DNA of 8,154 nt from Methylocapsa sp. (GTDB lineage Bacteria; Pseudomonadota; Alphaproteobacteria; Rhizobiales; Beijerinckiaceae), in contig JAFMSB010000060.1 of the NCBI GenBank assembly GCA_017353815.1, positions 1 to 8,154 on the forward strand, read 5' to 3'. The notes below the pieces were generated by a model. The model did not search any database. It worked only from the letters and a program-made list of their open reading frames with translations, and was not told the origin of the DNA. The translations under genes and the position numbers were made by a program. Within the stretch, counting starts at the first letter, position 1; every line of letters starts with the position of its first letter. Below are positions 1 to 6,451 of this stretch, piece after piece.

Positions 1-280
1 CAGGCCAAAGGAAAAGACGAGGGCAATCCAACTCTCGCTCGACCCGTCAAACGGTCGGCGCGTTCCCGATCCGCCGCCGCCGACGAGCGGGCGGCTACCC
101 GCTCGCAGCGGTTCTTTTCTGCCATGGCAAGAAAATCATAAGACAAGAATTCCGGTGAATAAGGCCATACGCCAGAAACGCTCTAGGAACGCGTTTAACT
201 GACGCCGATGTGTCGAATATGGTTGTTTCTATCGGGGTTACGTGATTCGCTCGACGAAAGAGCTTCGAGGGAGGCACACC
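1..280. other. Left-edge region without a supported gene
   Basis: One plus-strand frame is open from base 1 to a TAA at 139-141. It would be the last 46 residues of a protein running in from the left, basic and rich in Arg, Ala and Ser, ending in the residues FFSAMARKS. The other two plus frames are also open over much of this stretch and no family is recognisable, so I do not call it a gene. Bases 142-280 show no coding signal. They should include the left end of the insertion sequence whose transposase starts at 281, but I could not identify a convincing terminal inverted repeat or target duplication by eye. Confidence 0.4.
270..274 (+). promoter_or_regulatory. Ribosome binding site of the transposase remnant
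   Basis: GGAGG lies six bases before the ATG at 281. This well-placed Shine-Dalgarno site supports 281 as the ancestral transposase start. The TTG at 362 lies downstream of the premature stop and has no comparable site. Confidence 0.6.
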
Positions 281-1594
281 ATGATGGGGCGCTTGGAAGA
301 CCGGCAATAGTGGTTTTTCTATATTTTCTGCCTCGAAGACCACGTCCCCCAAGATCATCTGTTGCGCCAGATCGCCAAGGTCTTGGATTTAAGCGGTGTG
401 CGGCGGAAGCTCGCTCCTTACTACAGCGAGATAGGCTGTCCGTCGCTCGATTCTGAACTGATGATCCGCATGCTGCTGATTGGCTACCTTTACGGCATTC
501 GCTCCGAGCGCCGGCTGGTCGAGGAATTGCGTCTCAATCTCGGCCATCGCTGGTTCTGTGGGCTTGGCCTCGCGGGCGAAGTTCCCGAACGCTCGAGCTT
601 TTCCAAGACGCGGCATGGCCGCTTTCGCGAGAGCGACGCTTTCCGGCTTGTCTTCGAAAGCCTCGTGCAAACCTGTTCGCGCGAAGGGCTGGGCAGCGGC
701 GAAACGTTCGCCACGGATGCGAGCGTGAATGACGCCGGTGCGCGTATCGGACGATGTACGGAAGGGAAGGAATCCCCTGACGATCGGGATGATCCGAGCA
801 AGGTGACGCGCCCTGTGCGCGAATATCTCGACCAGTTGGACAAGGCCGCCGATTTACTTCCCGGCGAGATGCTGCAACCGCCTAAATCACTGTCATTGAC
901 GGACCCAAGCGCGGCGCTGACCAGCAAGGGCAAAAGCAAGATCAACTATCTGGTTGACACCAATGCCGCCTTCATCGTCGATGTCGAGGCCAGCCCCGCG
1001 CGCGGAACGGCGGAAGTCGCCGCGACGCGCGCCATGATCGAGCGAACCAAAGAGCGGTTTGACTTGCAACCCAAGAAGCTTACCGCCGACACAGCTTATG
1101 GCTCGGGCAGCAACCTGGCATGGCTGATGGGAGCGCGGTATCGAGCCGCATATTCCGATCTTTGACCGCAGCTCACAGACCAATGGGCGTCTTCACGCGC
1201 CATGACTTCACCTTCGACCGCGCCGAAAATACCTATATCTGCCCCGGCGGCAAGCGTCTGCCACGCGTGCATGATCGCCGGAACGGCGTTCTGATCTACC
1301 GAGCGAGCATCCGCGATTGCGCAGGTTGCAAGCCGCAATGCATGGCACGGGCATCCCGCACCTTGTCCGCCAACGCCCATGAAGAGGTGCGCCAGCACGT
1401 CGCCAACCTCGGGGAAACCGAAGCTTTCAAGAAGTCCGCACGGCTGCGCTGTAAGGTTGAAATGTGTTTCGCGCACTTGAAACGCAATCTCAATTTTCGC
1501 TGTCTGCGCCTTCGCGGCATCACGGGTGCGCGACGAATGCACGTTTGCGGCAGCCGCACAAAATCTTCGTAAGCTTGGTCGACACGGCCACTAA
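281..1594 (+). pseudogene. IS1182-type transposase, degraded (one nonsense codon, three frameshifts)
   Basis: This is the remnant of a DDE transposase that would have moved its own insertion sequence by cut-and-paste. The ancestral frame starts at ATG 281 (MMGRLEDRQ) and is stopped by TAG at 308-310, probably a former CAG. It resumes as an N-terminal DUF772-type domain (LMIRMLLIGYLYGIRSERR, HRWFCGLG). The putative catalytic triad is visible: Asp at 716-718 (ATDAS), Asp at 1088-1090 (ADTAYGS) and Glu at 1459-1461 (KVEMCFAHLKR). The frame changes near 1130-1137 (then GIEPHIPIFD), near 1185-1188 (then GVFTRHDFTFD and a cysteine-containing ICPGGK segment), and near 1528-1532 (then AAAAQNLRKL). 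Each change is equivalent to one extra base or two lost bases. The full length would be about 437 codons, close to family size. No active product is possible without several recoding events. The family call rests on recalled motifs and is fairly sure; the exact subgroup is not. Confidence 0.85.
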
Positions 1595-2220
1595 CGAATT
1601 GGCAGGCATACCGATCCGTGTGGGGACCACCCCTGATGGGGTGGCCATGAGCCCGGCCGGAAAACAGGTCTATGTTGCGTAACAATGTGGCGGGGATCCC
1701 GGCCGGAATTGGCCCGTCGGGCGCCGGTATCCCGGCGCCGCCGGGCGTGCCTTTCAGCGCGTTTAGCGCCAGGCTCGCAATCCGCGTTTGGCCCTATAGT
1801 CCTTGCAGCGATGATTTTAACCTCAGTGCGGGCTTCACCCTGGGGACCCGCAGCAATGGGATCAACCCTCCCCAAGAGCCGGTGACCCTCAAGTTAGGCA
1901 CCTTCGCCCTGACCATCCCCTGCGGCTCCTTCAAAGGCACGGGATTTGGGCCGTTTGAGTTCCAAGTGGTGGTCGAGGGCGTGAGCCTCAATGTTGGAAT
2001 CGGGGCGAAGCGCTACGCCGTCTATGCGGTGGGGCAGAATGCCGATTTAGAGGGGTCAGCCAACTCGGTGCCAGTAACGCTCATCATCGGCGATGACAGC
2101 GGCTTCACCTCGCTCAATGATTCCCCCGTAGGAGGGCCAGGTCCAGCGACATTGATTGGCGCTGCCAAACTTATCGCGTTAGCCGAATGCGTCCGCGCCC
2201 GTGTCGCCGGGCGCCGGTAA
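1569..2220 (+). pseudogene. 3' fragment of a YVTN beta-propeller-type protein with C-terminal beta domain
   Basis: From about 1569 the frame reads SLVDTATNELAGIPIRVG and then PDGVAMSPAGKQVYVA. This is one repeat of the YVTN/NHL-like beta-propeller type, normally found in secreted or periplasmic proteins. A TAA at 1680-1682 ends this frame. Treating T1680 as an extra base restores VYVANN and continues through 1681-2220. The rest has a Gly/Pro linker (GIPAGIGPSGAGIPAPPGVP), then a probable beta-sandwich segment (FSARLAIRVW, FTLGTRSNGINPP, FALTIPCGSF, GVSLNVGIGAKRYAVYAVG, VTLIIGDDSG) to the stop at 2218-2220. That domain resembles segments I recall following beta-propellers in other bacteria; its function is not known to me. 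The start, signal peptide and earlier propeller blades are missing, cut off at the transposase junction. An internal ATG at 1672 could in principle start a 182-residue product, but without a visible Shine-Dalgarno site I regard this as a fossil. Confidence 0.7.
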
Positions 2221-2524
2221 GGGCGGTGGCGAGTGTTCATGGGGCATTCCGATATCGGACACGCGGATTTTACGCCGGGGGCTGCCTCCCCAATCTGCGC
2301 CCGCTCTTGGATTAGAATCCGGAGACGAGCCAATCGCACCAAACTACTTGCTTGCGTTACACAAGCGGCACGGATCGCCGTTTTCTGCCGTGCTCGATTT
2401 TATGCCGCGACCTTACCAAAATGTTTCACATGAAACATTTTTAGAATAATGCTAATCATGAATACTGCTCCGGCATGTGGGATTTGACCGAGTCTCAACC
2501 TCTCTGCGCCGCGGAATAAAACCC
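2221..2524. other. Spacer between two convergent units, no gene seen
   Basis: This 304-base spacer separates the end of the beta-propeller remnant from the stop codon of lepA. Short open frames exist but none has a family signature or a ribosome binding site. It contains a perfect 12-base palindrome, TCCGATATCGGA, at 2248-2259 and the parS-like inverted repeat at 2418-2441. Base composition turns AT-rich at about 2395-2465, unlike the surrounding GC-rich sequence. Confidence 0.5.
2418..2441. promoter_or_regulatory. parS-like palindrome (candidate ParB binding site)
   Basis: Two perfect 11-base arms, AAAATGTTTCA and TGAAACATTTT, are separated by CA. The core at 2422-2437, TGTTTCACATGAAACA, differs from the widely conserved chromosomal parS consensus TGTTNCACGTGAAACA at one base (A instead of G at 2430). 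parS sites bind ParB, which loads as a CTP-dependent clamp and organises the origin region for segregation. The site is non-coding and lies 84 bases past the lepA stop. It could also fold as a 10-base-pair hairpin followed by T residues and act as a weak terminator between convergent units. The stem has only two G-C pairs in ten, so I favour a protein-binding site. The central mismatch leaves activity uncertain. Confidence 0.5.
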
Positions 2525-4330
2525 TCAGCTGTCCATCTTGAGAGCGGCAATGAATGCTTCTTGCGGGATCTCGACCTTGCCGAACTGCCGCATCTTTTTC
2601 TTGCCCGCCTTCTGCTTCTCCAAGAGTTTGCGCTTGCGCGTCACATCTCCGCCATAGCATTTGGCCGTGACATCCTTGCGCAGCGCGCGCACCGTCTCGC
2701 GGGCGATGATCTTTCCCCCGATTGCGGCTTGTATGGGTATCTGAAACAAATGCTGCGGGATGAACTCTTTGAGCTTTTCGGCCATGGCCCGTCCGCGTGC
2801 TTCGGCGCGATCACGGTGGACGAGCATGGAGAGCGCATCGACCGGCTCGGAATTGACCAGGATCGACATTTTTACTAGATCGCCAGGGCGGTAGCCGGTG
2901 ATCTGATAATCGAAGCTCGCATAGCCTTTCGAGATCGACTTCAGCCGGTCGTAAAAATCGAACACCGCCTCATTGAGCGGCAAATCATAGATTACAATCG
3001 CGCGCTTGCCGGCATAGGAGAGTTCGGCCTGCTCACCGCGCCGCTCCTGACAGAGTTTTAGGACCGAGCCGAGGTAATCGTCGGGCGTCAAGATGGTCGC
3101 GCGAATCCAAGGCTCTTCGATCTGCTCGATCTTGGTGGGATCGGGCATGTCGGCGGGATTGTGCAGTTCCAAGCTTCCGCCGCCTCGCAGCACAATGCGA
3201 TAGATGACCGACGGCGCGGTGGCAATGAGGTCGAGATTGAACTCTCGTTCAAGGCGCTCCTGAATGATTTCGAGGTGGAGGAGACCCAAAAAGCCGCAGC
3301 GAAAGCCAAAGCCAAGCGCAGCCGAGCTTTCCGTCTCGTAAGTAAAGCTTGCATCGTTGAGTCGCAGCTTGCCCATGGCCGCGCGAAGCGCCCCGAAATC
3401 GGCGGCATCATTTGGGAAAAGCCCGCAGAAAACAACGGGCTGGGCCGGCTTGAAGCCGGGCAAAGGCACAAGGCAAGGGTGGCGGGCATCGGTGATCGTG
3501 TCGCCCACGCGCGTGTCGGCAACCTCCTTAATTTGCGCGGTGATGAACCCGACCTCGCCCGGGCCGAGCAAGGCCACATCCTGCATCTTGGGGCGGAAAA
3601 CCCCGATCTTTTCGACCTCGTATTGCGCCCCGGTTCCCGTCATCTTTATCTTTTGGTGCTTCTTGAGCGTGCCGTCGATGACGCGCACGAGCACGACCAC
3701 GCCAAGGTAGGCGTCGTACCAAGAATCAACCAAAAGCGCTTTTGAGGGCGCGGCTTCATCGCCTTTCGGCGGCGGCAGGCGGGCGACGATTGCTTCGAGA
3801 ACTTGGCCGATCCCCTCTCCGGTCTTCGCCGAAATGAGGACAGCCTGCGACGCATCAAGCCCAATCACATCTTCGATCTGCTGCTTGATGCGATCGGGCT
3901 CGGCGGCTGGCAGATCGATCTTATTCAACACCGGGACAATCTCGTGGCCCGCGTCAATCGCATGATAGACATTGGCAAGCGTCTGCGCCTCCACCCCTTG
4001 GCTCGCATCCACCACGAGCAGCGAGCCCTCGCAGGCGGCAAGGGAACGGGAGACTTCGTAGGCAAAATCGACATGCCCCGGCGTGTCCATGAGATTGAGG
4101 ATGTAGGTCTCGCCATCCTGGGCTTTATAATCCAGACGAACGGTCTGGGCTTTGATGGTAATGCCCCGCTCGCGTTCGATCTCCATAGAATCGAGCACTT
4201 GCTCGACCATCTCGCGCCCCGCAAGCGCCCCTGTGGCCTCGATGAGCCGGTCCGCAAGCGTCGATTTGCCGTGGTCGATATGGGCGATGATCGAAAAATT
4301 GCGGACATTTGTTATCGCATGAGCTGCCAT
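2525..4330 (-). CDS. lepA: Elongation factor 4 (LepA), ribosome-associated translational GTPase
   Basis: LepA/EF4 is a GTPase of the EF-G family that acts on the ribosome, with roles proposed in back-translocation and in translation initiation or 30S biogenesis. From the ATG at 4330 the protein has 601 residues, normal for the family. The G domain shows AHIDHGKST (16-24), the switch I segment [10 protein letters not shown] (52-61), DTPGH (82-86, with the catalytic His86), NKID (136-139) and SAK (167-169). EF-G-like domains follow (for example [20 protein letters not shown]), then the LepA-specific C-terminal domain with the conserved [20 protein letters not shown] and a VEIPQEAF ending. An in-frame GTG at 4357 would add nine residues; I prefer 4330 because family members begin shortly before the [20 protein letters not shown] motif. 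There is no strong Shine-Dalgarno site at either start. The usual partner lepB is not adjacent. The gene is intact and appears to be transcribed alone. Confidence 0.97.
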   Translation of the reverse strand: MAAHAITNVRNFSIIAHIDHGKSTLADRLIEATGALAGREMVEQVLDSMEIERERGITIKAQTVRLDYKAQDGETYILNLMDTPGHVDFAYEVSRSLAACEGSLLVVDASQGVEAQTLANVYHAIDAGHEIVPVLNKIDLPAAEPDRIKQQIEDVIGLDASQAVLISAKTGEGIGQVLEAIVARLPPPKGDEAAPSKALLVDSWYDAYLGVVVLVRVIDGTLKKHQKIKMTGTGAQYEVEKIGVFRPKMQDVALLGPGEVGFITAQIKEVADTRVGDTITDARHPCLVPLPGFKPAQPVVFCGLFPNDAADFGALRAAMGKLRLNDASFTYETESSAALGFGFRCGFLGLLHLEIIQERLEREFNLDLIATAPSVIYRIVLRGGGSLELHNPADMPDPTKIEQIEEPWIRATILTPDDYLGSVLKLCQERRGEQAELSYAGKRAIVIYDLPLNEAVFDFYDRLKSISKGYASFDYQITGYRPGDLVKMSILVNSEPVDALSMLVHRDRAEARGRAMAEKLKEFIPQHLFQIPIQAAIGGKIIARETVRALRKDVTAKCYGGDVTRKRKLLEKQKAGKKKMRQFGKVEIPQEAFIAALKMDS

Positions 4331-4577
4331 AACGCCGGGATAGCAAGCGGCTGGCACAAAGGAAAGGCAAGCGGGAAGCTGCCCCGCATGGCCTTGGCAT
4401 CCAAGAATGCGATCGCGCCAGACAACAATGGCGCCCCCAGGGCCAAACCTCGCTCGGCCCTTTGGATCAGCTGTCCGGCTGCGGTTTGAGTTGGCCGCCG
4501 GCCAAGCTATCCGGCAGTTTGGCGCAAGCCCAGGCAGCTAATCTCGCAACAATACCTTTTTTGGGCGGCATTTCGCT
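4331..4577. other. Divergent intergenic region between lepA and the TPR gene
   Basis: This 247-base stretch should hold the promoters of both divergent genes, but no clear -35/-10 pair stands out on either strand. It contains a hyphenated palindrome, TTGGCC-GCC-GGCCAA, at 4491-4505, flanked by two imperfect direct copies, CTGTCCGGCTG (4471-4481) and CTATCCGGCAG (4507-4517). These could be an operator or hairpin, or chance in GC-rich DNA. Confidence 0.35.
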
Positions 4578-5807
4578 ATGGAGCATATCAAACGCAAGCG
4601 TGCAGCGCCGGTGGGCCGGGAGTTGGCGCAACACAGTGGCGCGCAGGCAGGCGAAACGGTTACTGCCAGTCTTAACGCACAAGCGCAGCGGCCAATCGAG
4701 GCCGGGGATTTCGACGCGACGGAAGGGTCTCTGGTCGGAGCCGGAAGAAAACGGGCCGGGGCGCTCGAGGGTCGTGCGCTCGCCGCCGCGAAAACATTTG
4801 GCCTGCGCGGGAAGGCGGCCCTGGCGCGCCAGCGCCATGGAGAAGCAGCGGAGAATTTTGCCGCTGCGGCCGCGATGCTTCCTCCCGGCCACGAGGACGT
4901 GGCCTTTGCCTATTTGAATGCAGAGGCCGACGCATTCTACCGCGAGGCCGCCAGGTCGGGTGGCCGAGAAGCTTTCGAATCGGCGATTGCCAGCTACCGC
5001 AAGCTCACGGTTGCACGCCCCCGAGATAGCTTTCCGGATGACTGGGCGATGATGCAGCTGCGGCTTGGCGCCACGCTGCAAACCCTCGGCGAATTCACGG
5101 GCGAGTGTGGTCCTCTCGAGGATGCGGCCGCAGCCTATTGCGCGGCACTGCAGGAACTCAGCCGCGCACGCACGCCGCAGCTCTGGGCAATGGCTCAGAT
5201 GAGCCTGGGTACGGCGCTCTTCCGTCTTGGGGAAAAGCAGCCGGGGACAGAAAAGCTCAATGAGGCGGTTTCTGCCTACCGCGAGGCATTGGAGGAACAT
5301 TCCCGTGAGCGAGCGCCCCTTGATTGGGCAAGAACAAGCCTTAACCTCGGCGCTGCGCTTGAGGCGCTGGCGCGGCGGGATGATGGCACGGCCAGGCTCA
5401 TCGAAGCAATTGAACTCTACCGAGAGGCCCTCCAGGATGGCATCCGGCGCGCACCCGTGCTCTGGGCGATGATCCAGATCAGCCTCGGAAATGCGCTTTC
5501 TCTGCTTTGCGAGCGCGAAGGCAAAAGCGAGCGGCTGAGGGAAGCTGCGAACGCCTACCGGGAAGCGCTCGCGGCGCTAGATGCGGACAGCGCCCCGGTA
5601 CAATGGGCCGCGGCGCAGATGTACCTCGGTGATGTCCTGCTTACGCTGGGCAAGAAAAGGGAAGGGAGGGCAGAGCTTGGTGAAGCGCTGAGCGCCTATG
5701 GCGCAGCCCTCCAGATTATATGCCAGCGAGCGCACTCCCCTCCAGGGGGAGGCCGTTGCCGCCAATCAGGGCACGGCATTGTCGCATATCGCAGAACGGC
5801 AGAATGA
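4578..5807 (+). CDS. Tetratricopeptide-repeat protein, frameshifted near its 3' end
   Basis: The open frame encodes 409 residues. Residues 70-125 form an Ala-rich helical region (LRGKAALARQRHGEAAENF). From about residue 134 there is a regular array of helical repeats with a period of 46-47 residues, marked by SYRKL, AYCAAL, AYREAL, LYREAL, AYREAL and AYGAAL with Tyr at 140, 187, 234, 281, 327 and 374, each followed by a W-A...LG.AL..L helix. Such TPR arrays are protein-interaction scaffolds; the partner here is unknown. No signal peptide or catalytic domain is visible. The start at ATG 4578 follows an in-frame TAA at 4539-4541 and has no strong ribosome binding site, so the N-terminus is tentative and could be a truncation of a longer ancestor. 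After Ile380 the frame is shifted and the last 29 residues (Pro/Gly/Arg-rich) do not fit the repeat; the fitting sequence continues in another frame to 5883. The gene is therefore probably a pseudogene, or the base call at 5718 is wrong. Confidence 0.7.
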   Translation: MEHIKRKRAAPVGRELAQHSGAQAGETVTASLNAQAQRPIEAGDFDATEGSLVGAGRKRAGALEGRALAAAKTFGLRGKAALARQRHGEAAENFAAAAAMLPPGHEDVAFAYLNAEADAFYREAARSGGREAFESAIASYRKLTVARPRDSFPDDWAMMQLRLGATLQTLGEFTGECGPLEDAAAAYCAALQELSRARTPQLWAMAQMSLGTALFRLGEKQPGTEKLNEAVSAYREALEEHSRERAPLDWARTSLNLGAALEALARRDDGTARLIEAIELYREALQDGIRRAPVLWAMIQISLGNALSLLCEREGKSERLREAANAYREALAALDADSAPVQWAAAQMYLGDVLLTLGKKREGRAELGEALSAYGAALQIICQRAHSPPGGGRCRQSGHGIVAYRRTAE

Positions 5808-5883
5808 CCCCGAGATAGCCAAGCTGGCGGTTGTGCGGGTCGAGGCGGCAATCGCCGCCTTCCGGAGTAAGGAGCCGACATGA
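5719..5883 (+). pseudogene. Out-of-frame 3' end of the TPR gene
   Basis: Removing A5718 joins ALQI to YASERTPLQGEAVAANQ and GTALSHIAERQND, completing the sixth repeat. It then adds a capping helix (VEAAIAAFRSKEPT) up to the TGA at 5881-5883. This restores the pattern of the earlier repeats (compare RERAPLDWARTSLNLGAAL), so the native protein would be about 434 residues. The single extra base lies in the short AT run ATTATAT at 5715-5721. Confidence 0.65.
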
Positions 5884-6173
5884 GGCATGGCTCGCGAAAG
5901 CCCGCGCTTTGGCCGCGGTACAAGGCAAAGCCTGATTCCTTGACTTTTCGCCCGGCGAGCGCCTAAGGAGAGCCAGGTCAGGCAACTTCCCGCTTTTAGG
6001 GGGAGGAAAGCGTCCGGCGGCGCAATGCGCTCCCGGGCGCGTTCTGCAGTGGCGGGTACTGGCTTGGCGCGGCGGAAAACCTCCGATTCAGGCGGGAGGC
6101 CCGTCAACGGGCGGGCAGGAGGCAGCTCAAGTGGCTGGAGACCCTAAGCTTTCAAGCAGGTGCCCAGTCCGGA

Positions 6174-6202
6174 GAGACATTACTGCCGGGAGTAACTATC
6201 TT
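6174..6202 (+). promoter_or_regulatory. Weak candidate promoter for ffh
   Basis: GAGACA (6174-6179) and TATCTT (6197-6202) are separated by 17 bases, each matching the housekeeping consensus at four of six positions. The base before the -10 makes CTATCT, close to the CTATAT form used in alphaproteobacteria. It would give a leader of about 240 bases before ffh. This is suggestive only. Confidence 0.2.
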
Positions 6203-6438
6203 ATTTTGGGCCATTGGGCCGGGAGTCGGCACCGGTTTGCCTGTGAAGCGGAGTAAAAAACGGAAGAGTTGGAGAAAGCGCCGGGATCGGAGGGGTTTTT
6301 TGCCAGGGGGAGCTAAGTTGCCATGGCACAAGGCATATCTGCTGCTTCCATGCTTTGCCCGGCATGGCAGAGTGAGGGCGGCAGCTCGCTTCTTAAGCTT
6401 GGCGGCTGGACAAGCAACCCCGAAGTAAGGTGGCAGCG

Positions 6439-6443
6439 AAGGA
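6439..6443 (+). promoter_or_regulatory. Ribosome binding site deciding the ffh start
   Basis: AAGGA lies eight bases before the ATG at 6452. The frame is open back to an ATG at 6323, which would add 43 residues, but the added sequence is not like Ffh and family proteins begin at MF(E/D)GLS. This site therefore fixes the start at 6452. Confidence 0.65.
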
Positions 6444-6451
6444 ACACGCAG

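Larger units (their letters stand above)
5884..6451. other. 568-base region before ffh without a supported gene
   Basis: No open frame here has a family signature. A minus-strand frame crossing it belongs mostly to the shadow of ffh, and a small plus frame at 6237-6428 begins with an Arg/Lys-rich run and lacks support. A hairpin GCCCG-TCAA-CGGGC lies at 6099-6112 without a following T run, so it is not a standard terminator. I looked for a 4.5S/SRP RNA because of the neighbouring ffh and did not find its conserved GGAAG-containing tetraloop region. The stretch probably holds the ffh promoter and leader and decayed sequence after the TPR gene. Confidence 0.4.

Noticed and set aside
200..1594. 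Terminal inverted repeats of the insertion sequence (GTGTCGA near 209-215 against the complement of TCGACAC near 1579-1585)
   Set aside because: Only seven bases match, and the right-hand copy lies inside sequence that reads as the propeller repeat (VDTATN), so the match is probably chance.
2418..2442. Intrinsic terminator for lepA
   Set aside because: The hairpin stem is almost all A-T with a four-base loop, too weak for a standard terminator; kept instead as a parS-like site with terminator as an alternative.
2474..2515. Stretch resembling the T-arm and 3' end of a serine tRNA (possible integration scar)
   Set aside because: GTGGG does not pair with a matching stem and the T-loop sequence is wrong, so there is no support for a tRNA fragment or attachment site.
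4331..4357. Nine-residue LepA extension from a GTG at 4357
   Set aside because: Family proteins begin just before the [14 protein letters not shown] segment and neither start has a strong ribosome binding site, so the ATG at 4330 is the simpler choice.
3803..4489. 228-residue plus-strand open frame over the lepA 5' region
   Set aside because: It is antisense to the conserved LepA GTPase domain and has no motif of its own.
4467..5300. 277-residue minus-strand open frame opposite the TPR gene
   Set aside because: The plus strand carries a clear periodic TPR repeat, so this frame is a shadow.
6237..6428. 63-residue small basic protein (KRSKKRKSWRKRR start)
   Set aside because: There is no ribosome binding site and no known family; the Arg/Lys run comes from a purine-rich stretch in the ffh leader region.
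6323..6451. 43-residue N-terminal extension of Ffh from an upstream in-frame ATG
   Set aside because: The added residues do not resemble Ffh, the family starts at the MFEGLS-type sequence, and a good ribosome binding site precedes 6452.
5884..6451. SRP (4.5S) RNA gene next to ffh
   Set aside because: The conserved SRP RNA apical sequence with its GGAA tetraloop and AGCAG element was not found.
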